From Candidatus Nanoarchaeia archaeon (GTDB lineage Archaea; Nanobdellota; Nanobdellia; SCGC-AAA011-G17; GW2011-AR17), in NCBI GenBank assembly GCA_028706745.1, contig JAQTVM010000002.1, forward strand, positions 1-64,000: a DNA stretch of 64,000 nt, given 5' to 3'. Below, in pieces: positions 9,048 through 16,919 of this stretch. Under the pieces are notes generated by a model, which saw nothing but the letters and a program-made list of their open reading frames with translations, had not been told where the DNA came from and did not search any database. Each line of letters starts with the position of its first letter. Position 1 is the first letter of the stretch. Made by a program: the position numbers and the translations under genes.

Positions 9048-9067
9048 ATGTAAAAAATATGTTACAT
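9048..9067. promoter_or_regulatory. operator palindrome 1 of XRE operon
   Basis: The sequence ATGTAA-AAAATATG-TTACAT is an inverted repeat with 6-bp arms (ATGTAA/TTACAT). It lies between the TATA-like AGTATATAAG (9070-9079) and the start of the membrane-protein gene at 9029, so a bound protein would block initiation. A near-identical copy lies 43 bp away. Confidence 0.7.
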
Positions 9068-9090
9068 TTAGTATATAAGCTTTATGGAAG

Positions 9091-9110
9091 ATGTAAAATA
9101 TATGTTACAT
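9091..9110. promoter_or_regulatory. operator palindrome 2 of XRE operon
   Basis: The sequence ATGTAA-AATATATG-TTACAT is a second copy of the palindrome at 9048, on the other side of the TATA-like element. The start-to-start distance of 43 bp is about four helical turns, placing both sites on the same face of the DNA. Cooperative autoregulation by the XRE protein is inferred. Confidence 0.7.
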
Positions 9111-9298
9111 AGGAGAAAGCCAGCCTCCGGCGTGATTTCTTAGATTTATAGTATTGGGCAATAAGGAATATATTAAGTAGAGATTTTGCCTATTTTCGCA
9201 GATAAATAGTTAAACTCAATCGTTATGAAAGCTATTATGTGTGGGCGGGTGCTTTAATCTTCAAAAGGTTTATATATTATCTAATCATTTTATAAAGT

Positions 9299-9793
9299 AT
9301 GAATAAGATATTGTTGATTTTGATTGCCAGTTTTGTAGTTCTGGTGAGTGGTTGCACTACAACTAAAACAGAAGTTGAAAACCAACAAGACATGCAAGCC
9401 ACTCAAGTTTCAGAGATTCAAGAAGAAAAAATAAATCCAGAAGAAATTCTGGTCATTAGACAAAATTATGATATTGAAGTTAATAACTGGGAAAAAACTC
9501 AATGTTTTACTGATAGTTACACAAGCGATTTAAAACTTGACTTAAAAATAACAAATAATAATGTTGATAAGAAATTAGATTACCTAACTATCCGAGTGAA
9601 TCAATATGATTCATCAGGAGAATTAGTAGGTTGGGGAAGAACCAGCGTGAAAGTTAGTGTTCTTGAACCACAAACATCAGATTATGCACTTCCTTGTATT
9701 AAAGGCGCAATTCCATCTACTATAAAAGTTGAAGTAGAGATAGAAAAACAACCATCTGAAGATTCATACAAATTTTTCAAAGAATTACAATGA
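9299..9793 (+). CDS. small lipoprotein, hypothetical
   Basis: The N-terminus is a lipoprotein signal: MNKILLILIAS, hydrophobic core, then the lipobox VSGC with Cys19. The mature part has about 145 residues with no recognised domain; the pattern of beta strands (LKITNNNVDKKLDYLTIRV, VEVEIEKQ) suggests an immunoglobulin-like or FxLYD-type fold, which is inference. The start is fixed by a TATA-like TTTATATATTA at about 9270-9280, 25-30 nt upstream, consistent with leaderless mRNA. Codon use is visibly AT-rich compared with the flanking housekeeping genes. Confidence 0.75.
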   Translation: MNKILLILIASFVVLVSGCTTTKTEVENQQDMQATQVSEIQEEKINPEEILVIRQNYDIEVNNWEKTQCFTDSYTSDLKLDLKITNNNVDKKLDYLTIRVNQYDSSGELVGWGRTSVKVSVLEPQTSDYALPCIKGAIPSTIKVEVEIEKQPSEDSYKFFKELQ

Positions 9794-10131
9794 TAGGATC
9801 AATATTCCAAGAATATCAGTGTTATCTTAATAATGCTTCTGGAACTTCTTTTCAATTTAAAGAACAGGTCAGTGGAACTTTATGGGTAGAGAGTAAAGTT
9901 ACATCTGTTTGTGGAAGTCCGATTGAGCCATGCACACCAATAGATTCAACAAAGTTTTCTATAACCTTTTTTGATAGGTCTGTTGGAAGTAGAGTTGTTG
10001 GCATAGATAATCATGAACATAAACCTTTACACACTCATTTTTGTGGCTCAGAATTATTAATTTCTGATAATTTTACACTTGCAAATGCTGGTTCTTTTGG
10101 TTTTTTAGAGTTTTTTCCCAATTATATTTGA
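9790..10131 (+). CDS. hypothetical protein, DUF6516-like pattern possible
   Basis: The start overlaps the lipoprotein stop in an ATGA, which supports coupled translation. The protein has a histidine-rich segment, DNHEHKPLHTHFCG (about 75-88), resembling the DNxxHHxxxxH motif of DUF6516 (TumE-type) toxins, but the match is weak and no partner antitoxin is visible. It has no signal peptide or membrane segment. It is AT-rich like its neighbours. Confidence 0.45.
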   Translation: MIGSIFQEYQCYLNNASGTSFQFKEQVSGTLWVESKVTSVCGSPIEPCTPIDSTKFSITFFDRSVGSRVVGIDNHEHKPLHTHFCGSELLISDNFTLANAGSFGFLEFFPNYI

Positions 10132-10172
10132 AAAGCGTCCGCCCAATTTTTAAATATAGTCACGACGACTTT

Positions 10173-10210
10173 GAATTTTTCCTTCGCAACGGAACGTTGC
10201 ACTAAAATTC
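10173..10210. other. nested hairpin in island border
   Basis: Outer arms GAATTTT (10173-10179) and AAAATTC (10204-10210) enclose a perfect 6-bp stem GCAACG (10186-10191)/CGTTGC (10195-10200) with a GAA loop. It is the main structure in the 10132-10388 gap, which also holds GC-rich CGACGA-type sequence and no plausible gene. The gap marks the left border of the AT-rich gene string that starts at 10389. Confidence 0.5.
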
Positions 10211-10388
10211 AATCCTAACGGATGGTTTAACAATCGTTAAGCAGAATTTTTCGTCCCAAAAGACTGACGAAAGCCCGAGCGAACAAGAGCCGTTTGCGTC
10301 TGCCGCCACCGACGAAACAGGAGGAGTTCCGAACGACGATGAAAACGAATAAGAATATTAATAAACACCAAGATTATAGCCATATAGA

Positions 10389-10823
10389 ATGTATCATTAC
10401 AAAAAATGTCCTTATTGTGAAAAAGAATTAAAGAAAATACCATTAAAAAGCATTCTATGCCCAAAATGTAAAAAAAGGATTTATGTTCGCACACTTCCTC
10501 CAAAGATGAAAAAAGTTTTGATTAGGAAAAATGAGATACGAGCGATTGAAGTGGAATGGATTGATTATGCAACCGATTCTTATTGGTTTAAAGAATTAGA
10601 GAAACTCGGAATTAAGAAAACCGATTTTATTCTGATGTATGACAAACTCAAGGAGAGATTCCAAACTGCCCCCTTAATTGCTGATGTTATGTGGGGTGTT
10701 TTTAACAACGCCGTAATAGAAGCTATAAAAGAGAATAATCAAAAAAAGCAAGATTCTATTAGGGTTTTGATGGATAAATTTAAAAAAATGGAGAGCGAGG
10801 AAAAAGAATTATGGGTTTTTTAA
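10389..10823 (+). CDS. N-terminal Zn-ribbon protein, hypothetical
   Basis: The N-terminus carries CPYCEKEL (8-15) and CPKCKKRI (about 24-31), a zinc ribbon. The rest is a charged helical region (VEWIDYATDSYWFKELEKLG..., ending in EEKELWVF) without a recognised domain. It is the first gene of four tightly overlapped plus-strand genes; its last 13 bases overlap the next start. AT-rich, probably acquired. Function unknown. Confidence 0.65.
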   Translation: MYHYKKCPYCEKELKKIPLKSILCPKCKKRIYVRTLPPKMKKVLIRKNEIRAIEVEWIDYATDSYWFKELEKLGIKKTDFILMYDKLKERFQTAPLIADVMWGVFNNAVIEAIKENNQKKQDSIRVLMDKFKKMESEEKELWVF

Positions 10824-11407
10824 AAAAACTATTCAAAAACTCTGAACAAAAGAAAGAGATTCTTAATAAACTTGTTTTTCAAGATTCAGGTATTCTAACC
10901 AATTTTGTAGAATCAAAGGATAATTATTTTTTAGCGGTTGGGAAAGAGATGGGTGGTAAAGATTCAGTTGCATTAATTAAAGATAATAAAATGCTCTGGA
11001 AAAATAAATTTGATAATATTGTTCATTTTGCTTTATCCACAGATAATTCTTATTGTGTTATAGTTACTCAATTACAGAAAAAAGAAATGCCAACAGGTTA
11101 TAGAAGTGGGGGACACATCTATCTAATCAATAAAGAAGGAAAAATAAAGGATATTAAAATTCCATGCGATGGTCTTAGCTGTTCTATATCCCCAGATTGT
11201 AAGAATTTGGGGGTAATTACTATGGGCCCAGAATGGGGCGTTTATTACTTTGATAATAAGGGAAAGATTCTTTGGAAAAAGAGATTTGATAGCAGAATTG
11301 GAGGAATAGAAATATTAAAAGATTATATCCAGATATATGATAAAATGCACAAAGAAACAAGAAAAGAAATAATGCGGCTTAATAACAATGGGGAAATAGA
11401 GAAATGA
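10811..11407 (+). CDS. beta-propeller-like protein, hypothetical
   Basis: After a basic N-terminus (MGFLKKLFKNSEQKK) the protein is built of repeated four-strand units typical of PQQ/WD-like propellers, for example KDNKMLWKNKFDNIVHFALS, GHIYLINKEGKI and YFDNKGKILWKKRFDSRIGG. Only about four blades fit in 198 aa, so it may be a partial propeller or one that oligomerises. It overlaps both neighbours, and sits between a Zn-ribbon gene and an MBL-fold nuclease gene. Function unknown; a scaffold or sensor role is a guess. Confidence 0.65.
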   Translation: MGFLKKLFKNSEQKKEILNKLVFQDSGILTNFVESKDNYFLAVGKEMGGKDSVALIKDNKMLWKNKFDNIVHFALSTDNSYCVIVTQLQKKEMPTGYRSGGHIYLINKEGKIKDIKIPCDGLSCSISPDCKNLGVITMGPEWGVYYFDNKGKILWKKRFDSRIGGIEILKDYIQIYDKMHKETRKEIMRLNNNGEIEK

Positions 11408-12804
11408 ACATAAAGATTTTGGGCGGAGAAAATGAAATAGGAGGTAATAAAATTCTTATAGAACACAAGGAAACAAGAATATTTCTTGATTTTGGTATGA
11501 GCTTCAAACAGGCATCAAAATATTTCTCAGAATTTCTTCAACCAAGAAAATGTGCAAGCTTAACTGATTTTTATGAATTTAAACTCCTTCCAAGGATAAG
11601 AGGTGTTTATCGGCTTGATTATCTTAAACATATGGAACGAAGAAATGAATCTAGGGGGATAGATGCAATTTTTCTTACACACGCTCATGCAGACCATGCA
11701 CAATATATTCATTTCTTGAGGGACGATATCCCCATTTATTGCACAAAGGCTACAAAAATAATATTGCAAACATTAGAAGAAACAGGGAGTAATAGCCTTT
11801 CCGATTTTATAACTTCCTGTGATGCGTTTACTTTTAGAGAGAATACAAAGGGAGGATTAAGCAGAGTAACAAGAAAAGATAAAGAATATGTTAAAGAGAG
11901 ACAATATAATATTATGGAACCAGATAAAAAGGTAAGAATTGGCTCGTTAGATATTGAGATGGTTCCTGTAGACCATTCACTACCAGGGGCCTGTGGGTTT
12001 ATTATTTATTCCGATGAAGGGAATGTAGTTTATACTGGAGATATAAGATTTCATGGTTCAAACCAAGAATTAAGCAAAAAGTTCATAGAAAAAGCAAAAA
12101 AGTCAAAACCAAAATGGCTTTTATGTGAAGGGACAAGAATTAACCAGACGGAAATGGATAGTGAAAATGGAGTTAAAGCTAAAATAAGCCAGATTATTTC
12201 TGAATCCAAGGGTCTTGTTTTTGTCGAGCATCCCATTAGAGATACAGACAGAGTAAACAGCATTTTTCAAGCAACAAAAGAGAATAAAAGGACTTTTGTA
12301 GTTAATATGAAACTGGCTTATCTGATAAGCAAGCTTGGTGATTTAGCCCCTTTTAATTTGGAGAAAGTTAAAATACTAATCCCTAAAAAAAGTTGGGGTT
12401 TAATAGACAAAGAGGGAATAGAAAAGTGCCATATTGAACAGGATTATGAAACTTGGGAAAGAGAATATATTGGGAGGGATAATTCTATAACTTATAAAGA
12501 ATTAAAACAGAATCCCAAAAAGTATGTTGTTTCAATGAGTATGTGGGAACTTACACAACTCGTTGATATAAAGCCCGAAGATGCGATATGGATTAAATCT
12601 TCTTGCGAACCTTTCTGTGAGGAAATGGAACTAGATGAAGAAAGAAAAAAGAATTGGTTAAAACATTTTAAAATTAAAGAATATTTTGCTCATGCATCAG
12701 GTCATGCTACCGGACCAGAAATAAGAGAGATGATTAAAGAGATAAAACCCGAGATATTAATTCCGATACATACCGAGCATAAAGAATTATTTAAGGATAA
12801 TTAA
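11404..12804 (+). CDS. RNase J-like MBL/beta-CASP hydrolase
   Basis: Metallo-beta-lactamase fold with motif 2 THAHADHA (92-99), a DHSLPGA motif, GDIRFHG (motif 4) and a C-terminal ASGHATG followed by PIHTEH, the arrangement of RNase J/beta-CASP exonucleases. At 466 aa it lacks the N-terminal KH domains of archaeal aCPSF1 and is closest to archaeal RNase J-like forms. The insertion between motif 1 and 2 (residues 40-85) is unusual. Start overlaps the propeller gene by four bases. With a HEPN-like gene directly downstream, an RNA-targeting module is plausible but unproven. Confidence 0.75.
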   Translation: MNIKILGGENEIGGNKILIEHKETRIFLDFGMSFKQASKYFSEFLQPRKCASLTDFYEFKLLPRIRGVYRLDYLKHMERRNESRGIDAIFLTHAHADHAQYIHFLRDDIPIYCTKATKIILQTLEETGSNSLSDFITSCDAFTFRENTKGGLSRVTRKDKEYVKERQYNIMEPDKKVRIGSLDIEMVPVDHSLPGACGFIIYSDEGNVVYTGDIRFHGSNQELSKKFIEKAKKSKPKWLLCEGTRINQTEMDSENGVKAKISQIISESKGLVFVEHPIRDTDRVNSIFQATKENKRTFVVNMKLAYLISKLGDLAPFNLEKVKILIPKKSWGLIDKEGIEKCHIEQDYETWEREYIGRDNSITYKELKQNPKKYVVSMSMWELTQLVDIKPEDAIWIKSSCEPFCEEMELDEERKKNWLKHFKIKEYFAHASGHATGPEIREMIKEIKPEILIPIHTEHKELFKDN

Positions 12805-12805
12805 G

Positions 12806-13390
12806 ATGATTGAATATATATTAATCAGAAAGAATATGAAATCTACAGAGTTTATAGAATCTTATCAAGATATTTCAAAATTACATACTATTAGAGGCAG
12901 ATTATTAAATTTGTCTACTATCTTAGAATATTTTATGAAATTCTATCTTCAATCAAAAAATATTAAATTCACTTCAAAGATGATAGATACCAACGGCAAA
13001 GAGGGAGTTTTTGATAAATTTTTAAATAAAATAGAGCAAGATAAATCTATCTCCAAGAAAGGGCTTAGTTCATTTAAAAAACATTTTAAAATTATTACTT
13101 CAAAAAGAAATAATTTTGCACATGGTATTATATATTATAACAATAAGAAAAAATCTAGACCTTACAATATAAATAATAGTATCTTAAATCCATTTCCACC
13201 TAAAACATTATCATCGAAACCACTCAAAGAATCTCTCAATAAGAATAAAACAGTCTTCGAACAATTAAATAAAAGTTATGAATATGTTATAATTTGGTTA
13301 AAAGAGAGAGGTATACTGCAAGGAATATTAAATACTGAAGGATTTTATCTTTTAGAAGCAAAATCAGAGATTAATATCAAAAAAATATAA
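12806..13390 (+). CDS. HEPN-like protein (RNxxxH), putative RNase
   Basis: An all-helical, lysine-rich 194-aa protein. Residues 101-106 read RNNFAH, matching the HEPN catalytic signature RNx3H, preceded by a long amphipathic helix (LSSFKKHFKIITSK), as in HEPN nucleases. Upstream LSTILEYFMKFYL could be the first HEPN helix. It begins one base after the MBL nuclease stop, so the two are co-expressed. HEPN membership is inferred from this motif and helical layout alone. Confidence 0.55.
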   Translation: MIEYILIRKNMKSTEFIESYQDISKLHTIRGRLLNLSTILEYFMKFYLQSKNIKFTSKMIDTNGKEGVFDKFLNKIEQDKSISKKGLSSFKKHFKIITSKRNNFAHGIIYYNNKKKSRPYNINNSILNPFPPKTLSSKPLKESLNKNKTVFEQLNKSYEYVIIWLKERGILQGILNTEGFYLLEAKSEINIKKI

Positions 13391-13485
13391 TCCCAGATTA
13401 AGCTATATCTTTTCATAAAACTAATGAAAACGACGGAACTCTCCCACGACGAAACGACGGCGACGAAGAGTGTTACACGAACGAA

Positions 13486-13536
13486 AAACCCCGCAGCCCT
13501 GTGGGGCTGCCTGAGAGATAATCTAATGCGGGGTTT
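13486..13536. other. compound hairpin AAACCCCGC/GCGGGGTTT
   Basis: Outer arms AAACCCCGC (13486-13494) and GCGGGGTTT (13528-13536) are perfectly complementary. Inside, GCAGCCC (13493-13499) pairs with GGGCTGC (13504-13510) around TGTG, so two alternative or stacked stems are possible. A small RNA or cruciform at the island edge is possible; no promoter is evident. Confidence 0.55.
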
Positions 13537-13555
13537 GGGGCTGTGAGCCAGAATG

Positions 13556-13589
13556 TGGGCAAAGCCCTTAATCCCCAAGGGCTTTCCCA
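13556..13589. other. 13-bp hairpin near island border
   Basis: AAAGCCCTT (13561-13569) pairs perfectly with AAGGGCTTT (13577-13585), extended by TGGG/CCCA with one bulged C. The 7-nt loop is AATCCCC. Very stable; could be a terminator-like or cruciform element. Confidence 0.55.
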
Positions 13590-13718
13590 ACACAACCATT
13601 CTCACTGCGTTCGAAGGTTCCTACTCGCCCTGCTCGTAGTAACTTTTCTCGCTATCGCTCGAAACTTTCTTCGTAAACTCAGAAAGCTTTATAAACGATT
13701 TTCCTCTCTCCTCACTCT

Positions 13719-16598
13719 ATGAAAGACAAGCTCCAGAAGATAAACGACTATGAATGGCTTATCCCAAAATCAGCAAGGGAAGGCATGAACGTGGATGCAA
13801 AGATAATTGCAAACAAGAAGATAGTTGACATGATGGAAGAGGAAGCATTGCAGCAGTTAACAAACGTCGCCTGCATGCCCGGAGTCATAGAGCCGGTATT
13901 AGGATTGGCAGACATGCATTTCGGCTACGGTCTGCCGATGGGAGCTGTTTCTGCATTTGACTATGAAAAAGGAATCATCTCGTCAGGCATGTGCGGCTTT
14001 GACATAAATTGCCTTTCAGGAGACTCAAAGGTACTGCATGAGTTCGGCTACAGGAAAGGGATAAAGGATTTTGAATCAACCTTTACAGAAGACAGGATAA
14101 AGTGCCTTAACCCCACTTCAAAAGTAAAAGACACAAGAATAAAATATTTCATGAAGTTTCCCGCAAATAAGAAAATCTACAAGCTGAAAACTGAAACAGG
14201 CGAGAAAATAACAGCAAGCGAAGAACATCCCTTCTTTACAAAAAGCGGAATGAAAAAGCTTGCGGAATTAAGCAAAGAAGATGAAGTTTCAATATTCCCG
14301 TTTGAAGGCGTTGATTATGAAGAGCCTTCAGACGAAGTAATAATCAGTGAAGAGGCAATAGCAAATAAAACAGCAAGGGAAGAGCTTAAAAAAAGAGGGC
14401 TTCTGCCTGTCCGTTATAACAGCCCCAATCTGCCTTATTTGATAAAACTTATCGGTTTCATAACAGGTGACGGCTGCGCTTATGTTTCAGGCGGGCATTC
14501 TTCTGTAAATGCTTACAGCAAAGACATGGCTGACTTGGAATCTATTAAGGCAGATATGGAAAAAATAGGCTACAAGGCAATCTTAAGCTCAAGAGAGCGC
14601 CATCATAAGATTAAAACATCTTACTCCCTTGTTGAGTTTGATTTTAAGGAAAATACAATAAGATGCAATGCAAAGTCCCTTTACCTGCTTCTTGAAGCAA
14701 TGGGCATGCCTAATGGAAACAAAACAATGAAAGAGTTTCTTGTGCCGGAATGGCTTATGAAAGCAAAGCTTTGGCAAAAGCGGCTTTATCTTGCATCCCT
14801 GTTCGGGGCAGAGCTAAGCTCGCCGAAAACAGTTACAAAGCACGGATACAATTTTTACGGCCCTGTGCTCTCAATGAACAAGGCTGAAAATACTATTAAG
14901 AATGGCGAAATGTTTTTGAAGCAAATAGAATCAATGCTTGCGAATTTTGGGGTAAAAAGCAGGCTAATCCGCAACAGAAAAGACTATGAAGGAAAACAGG
15001 GAATAAAATACAGGCTGCGGCTGCAAATTTCATCTTTGCCTGAAAACCTGCTTAATTTATGGTCAAGAATAGGGTTTGAATATAATAATCAGCGCAGGCA
15101 TCTTGCGAATGCGGCAATCCAATATCTCAAAACAAAAAATAATATTATGATTGAAAGGGAAACCGCAATAAGAAAGGCGCTTGCATTAAAACAAAAAGGC
15201 GTAAGAAATATTGACATATACAGGCAGCTGCAGACAAAATATGTCAATGCAAGATTTTTGGAAAGAACCTTGATGGAACTGAGGACAGAGCCAAGGATTG
15301 CTTTTAAGTTTGAAAAATTCAATGAATTTCTTGCCAAGAATACAGAAGGGCTTGGAAAAACAGGGCAGGTTTGGGGCAAAATAGCTGAAAAGAAGGAAGT
15401 GCCTTTCAATGAGCACGTATATGACTTCAATGTGGAGGATGAGCACCATAACTTCATAGCAAATAATTTTGTTGTCTCAAACTGCGGCGTAAACAGCATA
15501 AGAACAAATTTAACAATTGAAGAGGTAAAGCCAAAGCTCAGAGAGCTTACTACAACGCTTTTCAAGAATATTCCGTGCGGAGTCGGCTCAAAGGGGAAAT
15601 TAAAATTAACAAAAGAGCAGTTAAAGGAAGTGCTTGAAACCGGCTGCAGGTGGGCTGTTGCAAACGGATATGGAGTGAATGAAGATTTGGAAAACACAGA
15701 GGAAAACGGCTGCATGGAAGGAGGAGACGCTTCAAAAGTTTCTGATTTGGCAAAGCAAAGAGGAATGTCGCAATTAGGAACCTTGGGCGCAGGCAATCAT
15801 TTTCTTGAAGTGGAAGCAATATCTGATATTTATGACGCAAAAACAGCAAAGAAGTGGGGCATCACAAAACAAGGGCAGGTTTGCATATTACTGCACTGCG
15901 GAAGCAGGGGCTTGGGGCACCAGGTTGCAACTGATTATTTGCAGATTCATGAGAAAGCAGCAGAAAAATACAATATTAAACTGCCTGACAGGCAATTAGC
16001 CTGCGCTCCTTTTAATTCACAGGAAGGCCAGGATTATTTCAAGGCAATGAAATGCGCTGTGAATTATTCTTTCACAAACAGATTGGTAATGACTCACTGG
16101 ATAAGGCAGAGCTTTGAAAAGGTTTTCAAGAAAACCTGGCAGGAAATGGACATGCACACTGTTTATGGCTTGTGCCACAATGTCGTGAAGGTTGAAGAGC
16201 ATCTGGTTAACGGCAAAAAGCAGAATGTAATACTTCACAGGAAGGGGGCAACAAGGGCATTCCCCGGAATTCCTGTATTGATTGCAGGCTCAATGGGAAC
16301 TTCTTCATACATGCTTGTTGGAACTGAGAAAGCAATGGAAAAAACATTCGGAAGTTCTGTGCACGGCGCAGGAAGGGTAATGTCAAGGCACAAGGCAATT
16401 GACACAATGAGCGGAAGGGATATCAAGAGAAAACTGGAAGAAAAGGGGGAATGCATTGAATGCACTCATCCCGATGTTCTTGCAGAAGAAGCTGATGCAG
16501 CTTACAAGCCGATTGATGACGTGATTGAAAGCGTGCACATGGCAGGCATTTCCACAAAAGTTGCGAGAATGGTTCCGTTGGGTGTTCTGAAGGGATAG
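13719..16598 (+). CDS. rtcB: RNA-splicing ligase RtcB with intein
   Basis: RtcB joins 2',3'-cyclic phosphate and 5'-OH RNA ends using GTP and Mn2+, and seals tRNA exons after archaeal intron removal. The exteins total about 468 aa, the normal size, with MPGVIEPVLGLADMHFGYG, GAGNHFLEV, HCGSRGLGHQ and YGLCHNVVKVE (guanylylated His). A 491-aa intein interrupts GFDIN|CGVNS, exactly before Cys98, the Mn-binding catalytic cysteine, which would serve as the +1 nucleophile. A TATA box at about 13686 fixes the start. Its substrates include the intron-bearing tRNA-Lys of this same window. Confidence 0.95.
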   Translation: MKDKLQKINDYEWLIPKSAREGMNVDAKIIANKKIVDMMEEEALQQLTNVACMPGVIEPVLGLADMHFGYGLPMGAVSAFDYEKGIISSGMCGFDINCLSGDSKVLHEFGYRKGIKDFESTFTEDRIKCLNPTSKVKDTRIKYFMKFPANKKIYKLKTETGEKITASEEHPFFTKSGMKKLAELSKEDEVSIFPFEGVDYEEPSDEVIISEEAIANKTAREELKKRGLLPVRYNSPNLPYLIKLIGFITGDGCAYVSGGHSSVNAYSKDMADLESIKADMEKIGYKAILSSRERHHKIKTSYSLVEFDFKENTIRCNAKSLYLLLEAMGMPNGNKTMKEFLVPEWLMKAKLWQKRLYLASLFGAELSSPKTVTKHGYNFYGPVLSMNKAENTIKNGEMFLKQIESMLANFGVKSRLIRNRKDYEGKQGIKYRLRLQISSLPENLLNLWSRIGFEYNNQRRHLANAAIQYLKTKNNIMIERETAIRKALALKQKGVRNIDIYRQLQTKYVNARFLERTLMELRTEPRIAFKFEKFNEFLAKNTEGLGKTGQVWGKIAEKKEVPFNEHVYDFNVEDEHHNFIANNFVVSNCGVNSIRTNLTIEEVKPKLRELTTTLFKNIPCGVGSKGKLKLTKEQLKEVLETGCRWAVANGYGVNEDLENTEENGCMEGGDASKVSDLAKQRGMSQLGTLGAGNHFLEVEAISDIYDAKTAKKWGITKQGQVCILLHCGSRGLGHQVATDYLQIHEKAAEKYNIKLPDRQLACAPFNSQEGQDYFKAMKCAVNYSFTNRLVMTHWIRQSFEKVFKKTWQEMDMHTVYGLCHNVVKVEEHLVNGKKQNVILHRKGATRAFPGIPVLIAGSMGTSSYMLVGTEKAMEKTFGSSVHGAGRVMSRHKAIDTMSGRDIKRKLEEKGECIECTHPDVLAEEADAAYKPIDDVIESVHMAGISTKVARMVPLGVLKG
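14010..15482 (+). other. intein in RtcB with LAGLIDADG endonuclease
   Basis: The insert begins with Cys (CLSGDSKVL, block A) and ends HNFIANNFVVSN before the extein Cys, with block B around ASEEHPFFT and block F around HVYDFNVEDEHHNF. Terminal Asn and the following Cys+1 are intact, so splicing should work. The core contains LIGFITGDG (first dodecapeptide motif) and LYLASLFGAEL (second, degenerate: the usual acidic residue pattern is altered), so a LAGLIDADG homing endonuclease is present but may be impaired. Length 491 aa. Confidence 0.9.
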
Positions 16599-16612
16599 AA
16601 AGATATATAAAT

Positions 16613-16623
16613 AAGATAATCTT
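16613..16623. promoter_or_regulatory. possible AbrB autoregulatory site
   Basis: AAGAT-A-ATCTT, a perfect 5-bp inverted repeat, lies between the TATA-like GATATATAAATAAG (about 16602-16614) and the ATG at 16635 of the AbrB-type gene. Position fits an operator for autorepression; function inferred. Confidence 0.4.
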
Positions 16624-16634
16624 ACTTTCTTACT

Positions 16635-16919
16635 ATGGAAACAACGAAGATGTCCTCAAGGGGACAGGTGGTAATACCACAAGACATAAGGGAATTAGTT
16701 GGAGCAACAGAAGGAACCCTCTTCTCAGTGATGGGAATGGGAGACACAGTAATCCTGAAGAAGATGGAGCCGCAAACAAAAGAGGATTTTTTCCGCGAGC
16801 TGGACAAGTTTGCCCACGAACAGACAAAAAGGCTGAAGGCAATGGGCTTTAAAGAGGAAGACCTGTGGAAAGCTGTCGAAAGAGAAAGGGCAAGGCATTC
16901 AAAGCAAAAGAAGGAATAA
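16635..16919 (+). CDS. AbrB/SpoVT-type antitoxin-like regulator
   Basis: The first 47 residues form a swapped-hairpin AbrB domain: TKMSSRGQVVIPQDIRELVG, then GDTVILKK. The C-terminal half is a charged helix (FFRELDKFAHEQTKRLKAMG) that could bind a toxin. VapB-type antitoxins have this plan. Its 3' end overlaps that of a convergent PIN-domain gene by 21 bases. A TATA element sits 25-30 nt upstream of the ATG. Confidence 0.85.
   Translation: METTKMSSRGQVVIPQDIRELVGATEGTLFSVMGMGDTVILKKMEPQTKEDFFRELDKFAHEQTKRLKAMGFKEEDLWKAVERERARHSKQKKE

Larger units (their letters stand above)
13391..13718. other. gene-free structured spacer before rtcB
   Basis: This 328-bp stretch has no convincing gene. It begins with CGACG-rich sequence similar in style to 10250-10350, then two strong hairpins (listed separately), then GC-alternating sequence with short inverted pieces, and ends with a TATA box (GCTTTATAAACG, 13686-13697) about 25 nt upstream of the rtcB start. 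It closes the AT-rich island on the right. Confidence 0.6.

Noticed and set aside
10237..10503. 88-codon minus-strand open frame in the island border
   Set aside because: It is antisense to the Zn-ribbon gene start and the hairpin-rich spacer, with no supporting signals.
15089..15796. 235-codon minus-strand open frame
   Set aside because: It lies wholly within the RtcB intein and extein on the other strand; low-complexity Ser/Phe/Leu composition is typical of an antisense shadow.
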